A stretch of 64,000 nt of DNA from Roseburia intestinalis L1-82 (GCF_900537995.1 NZ_LR027880.1:136001-200000), one strand, 5' to 3'. Numbered from the stretch's first letter, positions 1 to 9,185 are shown. Notes: generated by a model not told the origin, from the letters alone. Translations and numbers: made by a program.

Positions 1-1380
1 AAAGATCTTGAGATTGGAAGTAATCTTGCGGATGCAGACAGCGGACTGCAGTCAGTAGTGGATGCGCTTGGAAATGAGCAGACGGAGGAGACTGCCGTTT
101 CCTATACTTATCAGGGAAAAGATAAGGTCATGTATTATAAGACATTGGAAAATGGCATGAAATTTGTCCTTACGGCACCAAAAACTGAACTGCAGGAAAA
201 ATCCAGACAGCTTGCAAAACAGATATTCGGAGGAGCTGCTTTTGCAATGATACTTACCATAATTATCGGTACAGTACTCGGATTTACAATCACAAAGCCG
301 ATCACCCAGATCGACGGTATCGTAAAACAGACGGCTGAATTTGAGTTTGCGAGCAATCCGGCAAACCAGCACCTTTATAAAAGAAAAGATGAAACCGGAA
401 GAATGGCGATATCACTTCACAACATGCGCAAGAATCTGCGTCAAATGGTAGCAAATATCCGTCATGTATACACAGATCTGAAAAATACGACAGAACAGCT
501 TTCTGATACAACGAAACGTGTGCGTGAGATGAGCAGCGTCAACACAGATACGACGCAGGAACTTGCAGCAGCAATGGAAGAGACAGCGGCGACGATGGAG
601 ACGGTCAACACCACAGTCAGTGACATCAAAGAGCGCGCAACGGATATTGAGCGGTATTCAAAGGAGGGACGGGAGTCTTCTGTTGAGGTAAAGGAACGCG
701 CAGGTCAGCTTAAGTTAAAGACGCAGGCTGCAAGCGAAAAAACGGTTCAGATGTACGAAAATGTACAGCAGAAAACGGAAGCTGCCATGGAGCAGGCAAA
801 AGCAGTAGAAAAGATCAACCAGTTTACACAGGCAATCCTTGAAATTTCAAGTCAGACGAATCTGCTGGCATTAAATGCCTCAATCGAGGCGGCAAGAGCC
901 GGAGAGGCAGGAAAGGGATTCGCAGTCGTTGCCGGAGAGATCGGTACGCTGGCAACCCAGACATCCACGACGGTCGGCAGTATCAATGAAATCATTGCCG
1001 AGGTAAACCAGGCTGTGGCAAATATGACAGGATGCTTAAAGGAAAGTACGGATTTCTTAGAGCAGACAGTACTAAAAGATTATGAGGACTTTATGGGGGT
1101 TGCAGACCAGTATACGAAAGATGCAACCGTATTTGATGATGATATGTCTGCCATCAGCGGACAGATCAATACACTGTTAAGTTCCATCGTTGAGATTGCA
1201 GATGCCATGCAGGGTGTCAGTTCGACGGTTTCCGAGGCGGCTGATGGTGTGACGGATATTGCACAGAAAACACTTGAGGTTTCCGGAATTGTCCAGGGAA
1301 ATGAAACACTTGTGGACAATAACCGTGAGAATATTGTACGGCTGAACAGTGTTATCGAAATGTTCCACGATGAAAAATAA
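1..1380 (+). CDS. Methyl-accepting chemotaxis protein, C-terminal part (cut by window edge)
   Basis: The reading frame is open from base 1, so the N-terminus lies outside the window. What remains is the end of an extracellular sensor domain (probably Cache type), one membrane helix at about bases 211-300, a HAMP linker, and a long coiled-coil signalling domain. The hairpin tip that contacts CheA/CheW is recognisable at about bases 835-970 (motifs [19 protein letters not shown] and [11 protein letters not shown]). The family senses small molecules at the membrane and controls the chemotaxis kinase; the ligand cannot be told from this fragment. A chemoreceptor fits the flagellin block further along. 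Confidence 0.93.
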   Translation, partial: KDLEIGSNLADADSGLQSVVDALGNEQTEETAVSYTYQGKDKVMYYKTLENGMKFVLTAPKTELQEKSRQLAKQIFGGAAFAMILTIIIGTVLGFTITKPITQIDGIVKQTAEFEFASNPANQHLYKRKDETGRMAISLHNMRKNLRQMVANIRHVYTDLKNTTEQLSDTTKRVREMSSVNTDTTQELAAAMEETAATMETVNTTVSDIKERATDIERYSKEGRESSVEVKERAGQLKLKTQAASEKTVQMYENVQQKTEAAMEQAKAVEKINQFTQAILEISSQTNLLALNASIEAARAGEAGKGFAVVAGEIGTLATQTSTTVGSINEIIAEVNQAVANMTGCLKESTDFLEQTVLKDYEDFMGVADQYTKDATVFDDDMSAISGQINTLLSSIVEIADAMQGVSSTVSEAADGVTDIAQKTLEVSGIVQGNETLVDNNRENIVRLNSVIEMFHDEK

Positions 1381-1509
1381 ATCTTTGCCTTATATATGAT
1401 TTTTGTATATAATGAAAGACAGGGTGTCAGAGACGGACAGACCGTGATGGCATCCTGTTTGTATATTTATGGCGATAGGTCTGCCCATGGAATGCGCAGT
1501 CTGTTTATT
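1381..1509. other. Intergenic stretch with possible RNA fold
   Basis: No gene is seen. Bases from about 1420 to 1460 can fold into a 10-bp stem with two G-U pairs (arms ACAGGGTGTC and GGCATCCTGT) enclosing a smaller ACGG/CCGT stem. It matches no riboswitch class I know and has no T-run, so it may be a terminator remnant or a small structured leader. Confidence 0.25.
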
Positions 1510-1586
1510 GTATACAATATTTTATACGCAGAAATGGAGAATAGTGTGAAACATAAGAATTTTCACACGCAGAAATGGAGAATAAC
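1510..1586 (+). repeat. Leader element, two tandem units (module A)
   Basis: Unit 1 (1510-1543) and unit 2 (1544-1586) each consist of a short imperfect palindrome followed by the same CGCAGAAATGGAGAATA tail. Unit 2 has arms GTGTGAAA / TTTTCACAC. The GGAG in the second tail serves as ribosome binding site for the gene at 1587. The same element occurs at 40488, 41809, 42822, 62561 and, more diverged, at 14435 and 24036. Confidence 0.7.
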
Positions 1587-2006
1587 ATGGATAACGATAT
1601 TTTTTCACACTTTCCGGACAGGGAAACATTTGACAGATACTGGAATGAGAATTATGTTCCTGTTACATACGAGGATGTGGCAACGGTATTTCGCGATTTT
1701 GTAAAATCTGCAGAGGGACATATTTATCTTTCTGATTATGAGGAGAAAGGCTGTATTTCCAAGGAAGATTTCAAGGACAATCTTTCCCAGGAGGCGCAGT
1801 TTGCTTTTCAGGATGGACTGACGGAAGTATTTTATGATAAAAATCCGGAGCTTTATGAAACGGCATTTGCACTTTTTGAGGAGGCACAGATGACAGGTCA
1901 GGGAGATGCAAGTGTGGCACAGACTTTTCATGAGACATTTAACGGGTTGTATACAGAGTTTTTAGATACGCTGTTTGAGGAAATGTTAAGTAACCGGAAG
2001 GATTGA
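1587..2006 (+). CDS. Hypothetical acidic protein (139 aa)
   Basis: I do not recognise this family. The protein is soluble, acidic and rich in Phe, Tyr and Glu, without membrane helix or Cys motif. An in-frame ATG at 1575 lies inside the ribosome binding site (AAATGGAG), so the start at 1587, seven bases after GGAG, is preferred (MDNDIFSHF). The stop is ten bases before rsmA on the same strand, so the two are probably co-transcribed. The leader is a tandem copy of the dispersed hairpin element. Confidence 0.75.
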   Translation: MDNDIFSHFPDRETFDRYWNENYVPVTYEDVATVFRDFVKSAEGHIYLSDYEEKGCISKEDFKDNLSQEAQFAFQDGLTEVFYDKNPELYETAFALFEEAQMTGQGDASVAQTFHETFNGLYTEFLDTLFEEMLSNRKD

Positions 2007-2016
2007 GAGGAGTTTT

Positions 2017-2889
2017 ATGGCTACATTAGGGATTCCGCAGAATACGATTGCGGTTTTGCAGAAATATCATTTTAATTTTCAGAAAAAATTCGGGCAGAAC
2101 TTTCTGATCGATCCGCATGTACTTGAGAAGATCGTCGAGGCCGCGGGAGTGACAAAGGATGATTTTGTTCTTGAGATCGGTCCGGGTATCGGTACGATGA
2201 CACAGTATCTGTGCGAAAATGCCAGGGAAGTGACTGCGGTAGAGATCGATACAAATCTGATCCCGATCTTAGAGGATACACTGAGTGCCTATGATAATGT
2301 GACTGTGATCAATCAGGATATTTTAAAACTGGATATCGCAAAACTTGCGATGGAAAGAAATGGTGGAAAGCCGATCAAGGTCGTTGCAAATCTTCCTTAT
2401 TATATTACCACACCGATCATCATGGGACTTTTTGAGAGCCATGTTCCGATCGACAGCATTACGGTCATGGTGCAGAAGGAAGTTGCAGACCGCATGCAGG
2501 TAGGACCGGGAACGAAAGATTACGGTGCACTGTCGTTAGCGGTGCAGTTTTATGCAAAACCGGAGATCGTTGCCAATGTTCCGCCAAACTGCTTTATGCC
2601 GCGCCCGAATGTCGGCAGTGCAGTGATCCGGCTGACCAGACACGAGGAGGTGCCGGTGCAGGTGGATGATGAAAAACTGATGTTTCACATTATCCGGGCA
2701 TCATTTAACCAGAGAAGGAAAACACTGGCGAACGGATTGTCGAATGCGCCGCAGGTACATCTTTCCAAGGAAGAGATACAGGAGTGTATCGCAGAACTTG
2801 GCGAGCCGCTTACCATCCGGGGGGAGGCACTTACGTTAGAGCAGTTTGCAGCGCTTTCCAATATTATTGGAAACAGACAGAAAAAATAA
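2017..2889 (+). CDS. rsmA: 16S rRNA (adenine(1518)-N6/adenine(1519)-N6)-dimethyltransferase
   Basis: RsmA/KsgA dimethylates two adjacent adenines in the 3'-terminal hairpin of 16S rRNA using S-adenosylmethionine, a late step of 30S assembly. The 290-residue length is normal. Visible are FGQNFL near the N-terminus, the SAM-binding EIGPGIGTMT motif at about residue 50, and the catalytic NLPYYITTPI motif at about residue 124. The start follows GAGGAG by a short spacer. It sits ten bases after the hypothetical gene at 1587 and about 25 bases before the next gene. Confidence 0.97.
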   Translation: MATLGIPQNTIAVLQKYHFNFQKKFGQNFLIDPHVLEKIVEAAGVTKDDFVLEIGPGIGTMTQYLCENAREVTAVEIDTNLIPILEDTLSAYDNVTVINQDILKLDIAKLAMERNGGKPIKVVANLPYYITTPIIMGLFESHVPIDSITVMVQKEVADRMQVGPGTKDYGALSLAVQFYAKPEIVANVPPNCFMPRPNVGSAVIRLTRHEEVPVQVDDEKLMFHIIRASFNQRRKTLANGLSNAPQVHLSKEEIQECIAELGEPLTIRGEALTLEQFAALSNIIGNRQKK

Positions 2890-2914
2890 AGTTGGAAATG
2901 AGGAGGAGAAGGCT

Positions 2915-3541
2915 ATGGACGAAAATCAGAACATGAACAATGGACAACAGACTTACGGGGATCAGCAGTATAATGGAGGTCAGCAGACCTATGGCAATCA
3001 GCAGTATAACAATGGACAGCAGACTTACGGGGATCAGCAGTATAATGGAGGTCAGCAGACCTATGGCAATCCGCAGTACAGCCAGAATAACTGGACACCG
3101 CAGGAGCATGGTCCGGTTTCAGATATTTTCTGCTATCTGTTACTGATCGTAATGCCGCTGCGTGAGATCATCAGCATGGTTGCGACATCATCTGTATTTC
3201 AGGCAATGACTTATGACAGCATTATGGATGGCAGCTATATGAATGTGATGTACAATGGAAGTTATGTGATATTTTCTCTGCTTAATTATGCATTGCTTGC
3301 GGCATTCATTATTTTTGTTGTCATCGACATTGTAAAGATCAACAAGCAGAATTATAAAATACTTGGACTGATCCTGTTTGCAATCTTTTTAAAGCCTGGT
3401 TATTATGTATGGCGGGCACATCTTTTAAAACGCAAAATGGCGTTTCCAATCGTGTATACTGTACTTTATGCACTGCTGATCATGGCAGAGATCGGATTTG
3501 TAATGATGCAGGCATTTAGTCTGGTAATGAATGTGATGTAA
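2915..3541 (+). CDS. Membrane protein with Q/Y/G-rich tandem repeat N-terminus (208 aa)
   Basis: The first 60 residues are a low-complexity, prion-like tail made of 12-residue units of the type NGQQTYGDQQY. The rest has about four hydrophobic helices (around residues 66-80, 115-135, 147-165 and 182-205) with a YYVWRAHLLKRKM loop. The pattern of a disordered polar N-terminus before a small helical bundle is common in Firmicutes, but I cannot name a function. The start is the ATG after AGGAGGAGAAGG; an in-frame ATG at 2846 lies inside rsmA and is rejected. A terminator follows at 3559. Confidence 0.8.
   Translation: MDENQNMNNGQQTYGDQQYNGGQQTYGNQQYNNGQQTYGDQQYNGGQQTYGNPQYSQNNWTPQEHGPVSDIFCYLLLIVMPLREIISMVATSSVFQAMTYDSIMDGSYMNVMYNGSYVIFSLLNYALLAAFIIFVVIDIVKINKQNYKILGLILFAIFLKPGYYVWRAHLLKRKMAFPIVYTVLYALLIMAEIGFVMMQAFSLVMNVM
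2941..3084 (+). repeat. Two 72-bp tandem repeats inside the coding region
   Basis: Copy 1 starts at 2941 and copy 2 at 3013, nearly identical over 72 bp. Each encodes two related 12-residue half-units (NGQQTYGDQQYN and GGQQTYGNQQYN). The unit is a multiple of three, so slippage changes tail length without breaking the frame. Confidence 0.9.
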
Positions 3542-3558
3542 AAAATCTGAATGAGAAG

Positions 3559-3599
3559 TCTCTCTGTTTCATATATTAAATGGACAGGGAGATTTTTTT
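3559..3599 (+). terminator. Terminator whose 3' arm holds the spoIID ribosome binding site
   Basis: Arms TCTCTCTGT (3559-3567) and ACAGGGAGA (3584-3592) form a 9-bp stem with one G-U pair, followed by seven T. The T-run ends directly at the spoIID ATG (3600). GGGAG in the 3' arm is the only ribosome binding site for spoIID, so read-through mRNA would hide it in the stem. Confidence 0.8.
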
Positions 3600-4622
3600 A
3601 TGGGAAAAAGACGAAGAAAACGTGCAGGTTTCTGGCTGAAAGGAATATGTCTGATATTACTGGTGCCGGTTTTTATCACAACACTGATGCAGCGAATGCG
3701 CCTGGAAAACCTCATTTATGGAAAGGAAGGGGCGCAGGAAGTACTGAACACAATAGACAGTGTAGAGGGTATGGAGAGGGAAGTCCGGGAGCATCAGGAA
3801 AATAAAAAAGATATCTTATCAGGACAGGCAGAGACACAAAGTGGAGACAGTAAGGATGAGGATGAAGAAACTGAGATGAAGGTCTTGCAGATCGTGGCGC
3901 AGGAGATCGGGATTGATAAATCAGCGGAAACGATCAAAGCACAATGTGTGATCGCCAGAACGAATCTGTATGATGCCATGCAGGCGGGGACGAAGGAACC
4001 GGAGAGCATGCCGCCGGATCAGCAGCAGGAGCTTTGGGGAGAAAATTTTGATAAAAATTATCAGAAACTGAAATCCTGTGTGGAAGCGACGGCGGGGGAG
4101 ACACTCTTATATAACAGAACTTACATATATGCGGCATATCATGCGATCAGCAGCGGGCGGACACGCAGCATGTCAGAGTTATATGAAGATGCAGACATGC
4201 CATATCTTGTTACGGCAGAATGTCATGCGGACACCACGGCGGAAGGTTATCTTTCCGTGTTTTATTATGAAAAAGAAGAATATCTGGAAAAATGCAGGAC
4301 TGCATATCCTGATGCAGGGCTGACGGAACTGACACAGATTGAGATCGTAAGCCGTGATGCGGCAGAGTATGTGACAAAAATCAAAGTTGCGGGGGAAACA
4401 TACGATGGAGAGCAGTTCCGCCATGCATTAGAGCTTCCATCTGCCTGCTTTACGATCACGGAAATGGACGATCATGTGCGTATCGTGGCAAGGGGCATGG
4501 GACATGGTTTTGGATTGAGCCAGAATACAGCAGAGAAACTTGCAAAAGAGGGATATGGTTATCGGGAGATTCTTGCTTATTTTTATAAGGGAGCAGTGAT
4601 CGGGCAGGCCGGTAATTTATAG
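3600..4622 (+). CDS. spoIID: Stage II sporulation protein D (engulfment lytic transglycosylase)
   Basis: SpoIID cleaves peptidoglycan glycan strands during forespore engulfment, acting with SpoIIM/SpoIIP in the mother-cell membrane. The protein has an N-terminal arginine-rich segment and one membrane helix (about residues 12-30), then the SpoIID domain. The likely catalytic glutamate is Glu102 in IVAQE, followed by the family pattern KAQCVIART (residues 113-121), and the C-terminal GHGFGLSQ motif is at residues 301-308. At 340 residues it matches the B. subtilis protein in length. The neighbour downstream is spoIIQ, an arrangement seen in clostridia. Its ribosome binding site lies in the preceding terminator. 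Confidence 0.9.
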   Translation: MGKRRRKRAGFWLKGICLILLVPVFITTLMQRMRLENLIYGKEGAQEVLNTIDSVEGMEREVREHQENKKDILSGQAETQSGDSKDEDEETEMKVLQIVAQEIGIDKSAETIKAQCVIARTNLYDAMQAGTKEPESMPPDQQQELWGENFDKNYQKLKSCVEATAGETLLYNRTYIYAAYHAISSGRTRSMSELYEDADMPYLVTAECHADTTAEGYLSVFYYEKEEYLEKCRTAYPDAGLTELTQIEIVSRDAAEYVTKIKVAGETYDGEQFRHALELPSACFTITEMDDHVRIVARGMGHGFGLSQNTAEKLAKEGYGYREILAYFYKGAVIGQAGNL

Positions 4623-4643
4623 GAAAGAAATAAAAAAATAATC

Positions 4644-4673
4644 GTATAAACCATCCGGGATGTGGCAACACTA
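4644..4673 (+). promoter_or_regulatory. Forespore sigma-F/sigma-G type promoter of spoIIQ
   Basis: GTATA at 4644-4648, a 15-base spacer, and GGCAACACTA at 4664-4673 fit the sigma-F consensus (GYWTA, 15 bases, GGNRANAMTW) at every position. The ATG of spoIIQ is 33 bases further on. B. subtilis spoIIQ is a classic sigma-F gene, so context and sequence agree. Confidence 0.8.
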
Positions 4674-4706
4674 TGGTTAAAAATAAATAATGGATGGTGA
4701 GAAATA

Positions 4707-5480
4707 ATGAAAAAGAAAGGTTTTTTGGGGTACAGACAATATGTGATTGCGGGGCTGCTGATCGCTTTAGCGGCAGTTGGAACGACTGCGTTATACAGCA
4801 GCCGACAGGAAAAGGAACGGGAGCAGATGGAAGCCGAACTTGCAGAAGAAATGCAGAAACAGGCAGATGATATTGCAGCAGAGGAGAGTTCGGAGCAGTC
4901 TGCCGAGGCATCTGCACTGGTTCCTCCAAAACAGTCTTTAAATGAAATGGAGAATGAACTGGATGATCCTGCCGTAACGGCGGAACTTGCAGAAGAAAAT
5001 AATGCAGCGGAAACGGAAGAAACAGAAGCAGCACAGAGCATTCAGACGACAGGCAAAGCACAGACACTTCATTTTTCGGAGGAGCTGCTCTGGCCGATGG
5101 AGGGAAACGTGATCATCAATTACAGCATGGATTCCACGGTTTATTTCCCGACGCTTGACCAGTATAAATATAATCCGGCAGTGATCATTGCAGGTGAGGT
5201 CAATGATAAAGTCTATGCAGTTGCCAAAGGCCAGATTAAGAGTATTGAAAATGATGAGGTGACAGGCTGTACAGTTACGGTCGATCTGGGTGATGGCTAT
5301 GAGGCAGTTTACGGACAGTTAAAGGAGCTGAATTTTGCAAAGGGAGATTATGTGGAGGCCGGACATGTATTAGGATATGTTGGAGAGCCGACGAAATACT
5401 TCACGGTAGAGGGAAGCAATCTGTATTTTGAACTTGATAAAGATGGCACACCCGTAGATCCGGTAGCATATTTCGAATAA
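4707..5480 (+). CDS. spoIIQ: SpoIIQ-like forespore engulfment protein with degenerate LytM domain
   Basis: One N-terminal membrane helix (about residues 11-28) is followed by a Glu/Ala-rich coiled segment (30-115) and a LytM/M23-type domain from about residue 125 to the end. The zinc ligands of active M23 peptidases are absent: the HxH position reads NLYFEL, and no His-x3-Asp is seen in the INYSMDSTVYFP segment. In SpoIIQ this domain is a structural partner of SpoIIIAH, forming the channel between forespore and mother cell. The gene follows spoIID and has its own sigma-F type promoter. The alternative call, a generic inactive M23 protein, is less likely in this context. Confidence 0.85.
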   Translation: MKKKGFLGYRQYVIAGLLIALAAVGTTALYSSRQEKEREQMEAELAEEMQKQADDIAAEESSEQSAEASALVPPKQSLNEMENELDDPAVTAELAEENNAAETEETEAAQSIQTTGKAQTLHFSEELLWPMEGNVIINYSMDSTVYFPTLDQYKYNPAVIIAGEVNDKVYAVAKGQIKSIENDEVTGCTVTVDLGDGYEAVYGQLKELNFAKGDYVEAGHVLGYVGEPTKYFTVEGSNLYFELDKDGTPVDPVAYFE

Positions 5481-5598
5481 AAGAAAAAGCATTCTTCCTT
5501 GAATAAGACACAGTTCTATTTTATAATAAAATGGCATTCTTTTTAGAGAGAAAACGTGAAAAGAAATGTCTGTTGTGGAATGAGAGGAGGCAGTGCAC

Positions 5599-7212
5599 AT
5601 GGAATACGACGGATATGATGAAGTTGTCCGCGCATGGATACAGGGAGTGTACGACAGCCGGGGAAACGATGCAAAACGGACATTGAAGTTGTGTTATGAT
5701 ATTGAACAGTATGCAATGAAAAAAAATGATCCAAAGCTGCTTGGATTTGCATACTATTACAGTGCAGAGACTTATTATCTGTTAAATGAAAGTGAAAAGT
5801 TTTTTTTCTGCATCAGCAAAGGCGTATCTTATCTGAATGAATCAAATCAGTGGGAACTTGTGGCGCGTGCATATAATCTGATGGCAATTACGGCGATCAA
5901 TCGGGGAAATGAGCCGATCGCACTTGACTATTATCTGACCGGATTGAATTTCTGTACGAAATATCAGTTAAAACAGGAAGAAACCATGATAGATATAAAT
6001 CTTGGAAATTTATATTTATCCTGTGGACAATATTTAGAGGCACAGAGATATTTTGAAAATTGTGGACAGCATGTAAAGGATTTTGTGAAAGATGATAAAA
6101 ATTACCGCCTGATCACCTGTGTTTATATAGGAATGGGAACCGGTTTTTTGTATCGCGATATGCCGGAGCGTGCAGCACATTATGCAGAGCTTGTCTCGGA
6201 TGAGTGCGCGGGCCGTATTGATGGCATTGAACTGCTCAGTTTTCGCTGTTTTAAGGCGGAGGTATGCCATGCAACCGGAAAGACGGCGGCGCGTGATGAA
6301 TGCATCCGGTTGATCTGTGAGGAGATCAATGCAGATATTCCGATCATGGATATTTTTAGTGATCTTTATGAATTCAGCCAGCTTTTGCTTGAAATAGGAA
6401 ATGATGATGCTTTTTTGCGGGTAATGGAAATTTTAGAGCCATTGACATGGCAGTCAAAGATCGTCAATCTTCAGAGGCAGATTATTTCCCTGAAAATTAA
6501 GTTTTACCGTATGCATAAGGATAATGATGCATATTTAGAGGCTGCGGGGCAGTACTACGAGTTGTCCGAGATCATGGAAAAAGAAAAACAGGCGATGATC
6601 GCAAATATGCTTGATGTGCGGGAATCTTTAGAGCGGGCGAACAAAAAAAGACGCGAGATGGAAGAAGCAAATATCCGGCTTTTGGAAAAGTCAGAGACGG
6701 ATGCACTGACGCGCCTGGCAAACCGGTTCCGTCTTAATGATTATCTGGATCAGGTATTTGAGAAGGCATTATCAGAGCAGACGCCGCTTGCCATGGAGAT
6801 CCTGGATATCGATTATTTTAAGCAGTATAATGATAACTACGGACATCAGGCAGGGGATGAGTGCATTAAGCGGATCGCAAAGCAGCTTGAGCTGATGCAG
6901 AATGATATGATATTCTGTGCGAGATATGGAGGGGATGAGTTTATCATTCTCTATCAGAATATGACGGAGGAAGCGGTCAGACATGCGGCGGAGGGATTGC
7001 GGCAGCGGATCATTGATCTTGGAATCCAACATGCATATTCTAAGGCAATGCCTATCGTGACAATCTCACAGGGAATCTGTTATGATATTCCGAAAGATGA
7101 TACAAAGAGCTGGGATTTTCTGCATGCGGCAGATGCGATGCTTTATCAGGTTAAGAAAAAATCCAGAAATGATCTTGCACTGGGACACTTAGCAGATGTG
7201 AGTGACAAATAA
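5599..7212 (+). CDS. Diguanylate cyclase with N-terminal TPR-like sensor region
   Basis: The first ~340 residues are helical repeats of TPR type with no membrane helix. A short coiled coil (about 340-370) leads into a GGDEF domain with an intact RYGGDEF active site near residue 443, so synthesis of c-di-GMP is expected. No RxxD inhibitory site is seen five residues before GGDEF. An in-frame GTG at 5593 lies only two bases after AGGAGG, so the ATG at 5599 is preferred. The signal is presumably cytoplasmic. Confidence 0.88.
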   Translation: MEYDGYDEVVRAWIQGVYDSRGNDAKRTLKLCYDIEQYAMKKNDPKLLGFAYYYSAETYYLLNESEKFFFCISKGVSYLNESNQWELVARAYNLMAITAINRGNEPIALDYYLTGLNFCTKYQLKQEETMIDINLGNLYLSCGQYLEAQRYFENCGQHVKDFVKDDKNYRLITCVYIGMGTGFLYRDMPERAAHYAELVSDECAGRIDGIELLSFRCFKAEVCHATGKTAARDECIRLICEEINADIPIMDIFSDLYEFSQLLLEIGNDDAFLRVMEILEPLTWQSKIVNLQRQIISLKIKFYRMHKDNDAYLEAAGQYYELSEIMEKEKQAMIANMLDVRESLERANKKRREMEEANIRLLEKSETDALTRLANRFRLNDYLDQVFEKALSEQTPLAMEILDIDYFKQYNDNYGHQAGDECIKRIAKQLELMQNDMIFCARYGGDEFIILYQNMTEEAVRHAAEGLRQRIIDLGIQHAYSKAMPIVTISQGICYDIPKDDTKSWDFLHAADAMLYQVKKKSRNDLALGHLADVSDK

Positions 7213-7468
7213 AACAGGAAACATTTTATGAATGCGGCATAGAATATAACAGATAGAAACAAAAATCCGCAATCGAGTTTTTCACACGGAAAACCGGAAG
7301 TAAAAAGTGATGCAGTAGAATGGATAATATACATGATTGTCGATTGCTTTTAAATAAGAAGTAACACCCAGACCAAAAATCGGCGACGATTTTGTCGAAA
7401 GATGAGGTTTGGGGTACATAATTCCCGAAAATCCGCAGTTGATGCGAACTGTTGCGCGGGGGAATTTC
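7213..7468. other. Non-coding stretch before the helicase promoter
   Basis: I see no gene. The clearest structure is a hairpin at 7376-7393 with 7-bp arms AAAATCG / CGATTTT and a GCGA tetraloop, which could end transcription from the GGDEF gene although the T-run is short. Confidence 0.35.
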
Positions 7469-7498
7469 TTGACAAAAGTACGGGCACCGTGTTATCAT
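7469..7498 (+). promoter_or_regulatory. Sigma-A promoter of the DEAD-box helicase gene
   Basis: TTGACA at 7469-7474 and TATCAT at 7493-7498 with an 18-base spacer. The predicted transcript start near 7505 gives an 80-base leader. Confidence 0.65.
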
Positions 7499-7509
7499 TC
7501 AGACTGTTG

Positions 7510-7570
7510 CGCTTATGGGGGCTGTTGATCAGCCCCTTGTTTTACGCGCGCCAATGGCGCACGTTTCTAT
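7510..7570 (+). promoter_or_regulatory. Structured 5' leader of the helicase mRNA
   Basis: Two consecutive hairpins: GGGGCTG / CAGCCCC (7518-7524 and 7530-7536) followed by TTGTTTT, which looks like an attenuator, then a GCGC-rich stem around 7544-7560. RNA helicase mRNAs are often autoregulated or cold-controlled through their leaders; that role here is inference. Confidence 0.45.
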
Positions 7571-7583
7571 AGAAAGGAAATAT

Positions 7584-9176
7584 ATGGAAACAGTTAGATT
7601 CGATCAGTTAGATTTATATCCGCAGGTATTGCGTGCGATAGCAGAAATGGGATTTGAAGAGGCAACACCGATCCAGAGTCAGGCAATTCCGGTTGTGATG
7701 TCCGGTGTGGATGTCATTGGACAGGCACAGACAGGAACCGGAAAGACGGCATCATTTGGAATCCCGGTACTGCATAAAGTAGATCCGAATAATAAAAAAA
7801 CACAGGTTATCATCTTATCACCGACAAGAGAGCTTGCCATCCAGGTGGCGGATGAGATCCGTAAACTTGCAAAATATATGCACGGTGTAAAGATCCTTCC
7901 GGTGTACGGCGGACAGGAGATCAGCCGTCAGATCAAGGCATTGAAGGGTGGGGCACAGATTATTATCGGTACACCGGGACGTGTTATGGATCATCTGCGC
8001 AGAAAGACGATCCGCTGTGAGGCAGTGAACACGATCGTACTTGATGAGGCAGACGAGATGTTAAACATGGGATTCCGTGAGGATATTGAGACGATCTTAG
8101 AGTATATCCCGGAGGAAGGACGTCAGACGGTGTTATTTTCTGCGACCATGCCAAAGCCGATCTTAGATATCACCAAGAAATACCAGCACGATGCCGTGAC
8201 GATCAAAGTGGTAAAAAAAGAGCTGACCGTTCCGAATATTGAGCAGTATTACTATGATGTAAAGAGAAAAGACAAGATAGAAGTTTTGACCAGACTCCTT
8301 GATTATTATAATCCAAAACTCTCTCTGGTGTTCTGTAACACAAAACGCATGGTGGACGAATTGACCGAGGAACTGCAGGGACGCGGTTATTTTGCAGAGG
8401 GACTGCACGGAGATATGAAGCAGACACAGCGTGACCGTGTGATGCGCGGTTTCCGTACCGGAAAAACAGAGATCCTGATCGCAACCGATGTTGCAGCGAG
8501 AGGTATCGATGTGGATGATGTGGAAGCGGTATTCAATTATGATATTCCACAGGATGACGAATATTATGTTCATCGTATCGGAAGAACCGGACGTGCCGGA
8601 AGAACCGGACGTGCGTTTACTTTCGTCAAAGGCAAAGAAGTATATAAATTAAAAGATATCATGCGTTACTGCAAGACCAAGATCGTTGCAATGCCGATCC
8701 CGTCCACGGATGATGTGGCACAGATCAAGGCTGAGAAGGTCATGGAAGAAATCGGAAGAATTATCGACGAGGAAAATTTAAAAGATACGATCGATATCAT
8801 CGAAAAGCAGATCAATGAATCCGATTATACCGCAATGGATATTGCTGCAGCATTCTTAAAACAGGCGTTGGGACAGATCAATCTTGACAATGACAGAGAG
8901 GACTCTTTTGATTTTGACAATACCGGAGCTGAAGAGGGCATGGTGCGTCTGTTTATCAACATCGGTAAAAAAGACCGCGTGAAACCGGGCGATATCTTAG
9001 GTGCGGTTGCAGGCGAATCCGGCATGCCGGGTAAACTTGTCGGAGCCATTGATATGTATGATAAATACACATTCGTGGAAGTGCCGAGAGAATACGGAAA
9101 AGAAGTTTTAGAAGCCATGAAAAATGCAAAGATCAAAGGCCGCTCCGTCAATATGGAACCGGCAAACCAGAAATAA
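7584..9176 (+). CDS. DEAD-box ATP-dependent RNA helicase (CshA/DeaD type)
   Basis: A 530-residue helicase with the Q motif (ATPIQSQ), Walker A AQTGTGKT near residue 48, DEAD near residue 153, the SAT motif and HRIGRTGRAGRTG. A C-terminal domain from about residue 450 resembles the DbpA RNA-binding fold seen in DeaD and CshA. Such enzymes unwind RNA in ribosome assembly and in cold or degradosome-linked turnover. The ATG at 7584 follows AGAAAGGA; the longer frame from 7515 would run through the leader hairpins and is rejected. Confidence 0.93.
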   Translation: METVRFDQLDLYPQVLRAIAEMGFEEATPIQSQAIPVVMSGVDVIGQAQTGTGKTASFGIPVLHKVDPNNKKTQVIILSPTRELAIQVADEIRKLAKYMHGVKILPVYGGQEISRQIKALKGGAQIIIGTPGRVMDHLRRKTIRCEAVNTIVLDEADEMLNMGFREDIETILEYIPEEGRQTVLFSATMPKPILDITKKYQHDAVTIKVVKKELTVPNIEQYYYDVKRKDKIEVLTRLLDYYNPKLSLVFCNTKRMVDELTEELQGRGYFAEGLHGDMKQTQRDRVMRGFRTGKTEILIATDVAARGIDVDDVEAVFNYDIPQDDEYYVHRIGRTGRAGRTGRAFTFVKGKEVYKLKDIMRYCKTKIVAMPIPSTDDVAQIKAEKVMEEIGRIIDEENLKDTIDIIEKQINESDYTAMDIAAAFLKQALGQINLDNDREDSFDFDNTGAEEGMVRLFINIGKKDRVKPGDILGAVAGESGMPGKLVGAIDMYDKYTFVEVPREYGKEVLEAMKNAKIKGRSVNMEPANQK

Positions 9177-9185
9177 AAGAGCAGT

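Noticed and set aside
7515..7583. N-terminal extension of the helicase
   Set aside because: The frame is open but its codons form the two leader hairpins and the ATG at 7584 has a normal ribosome binding site.
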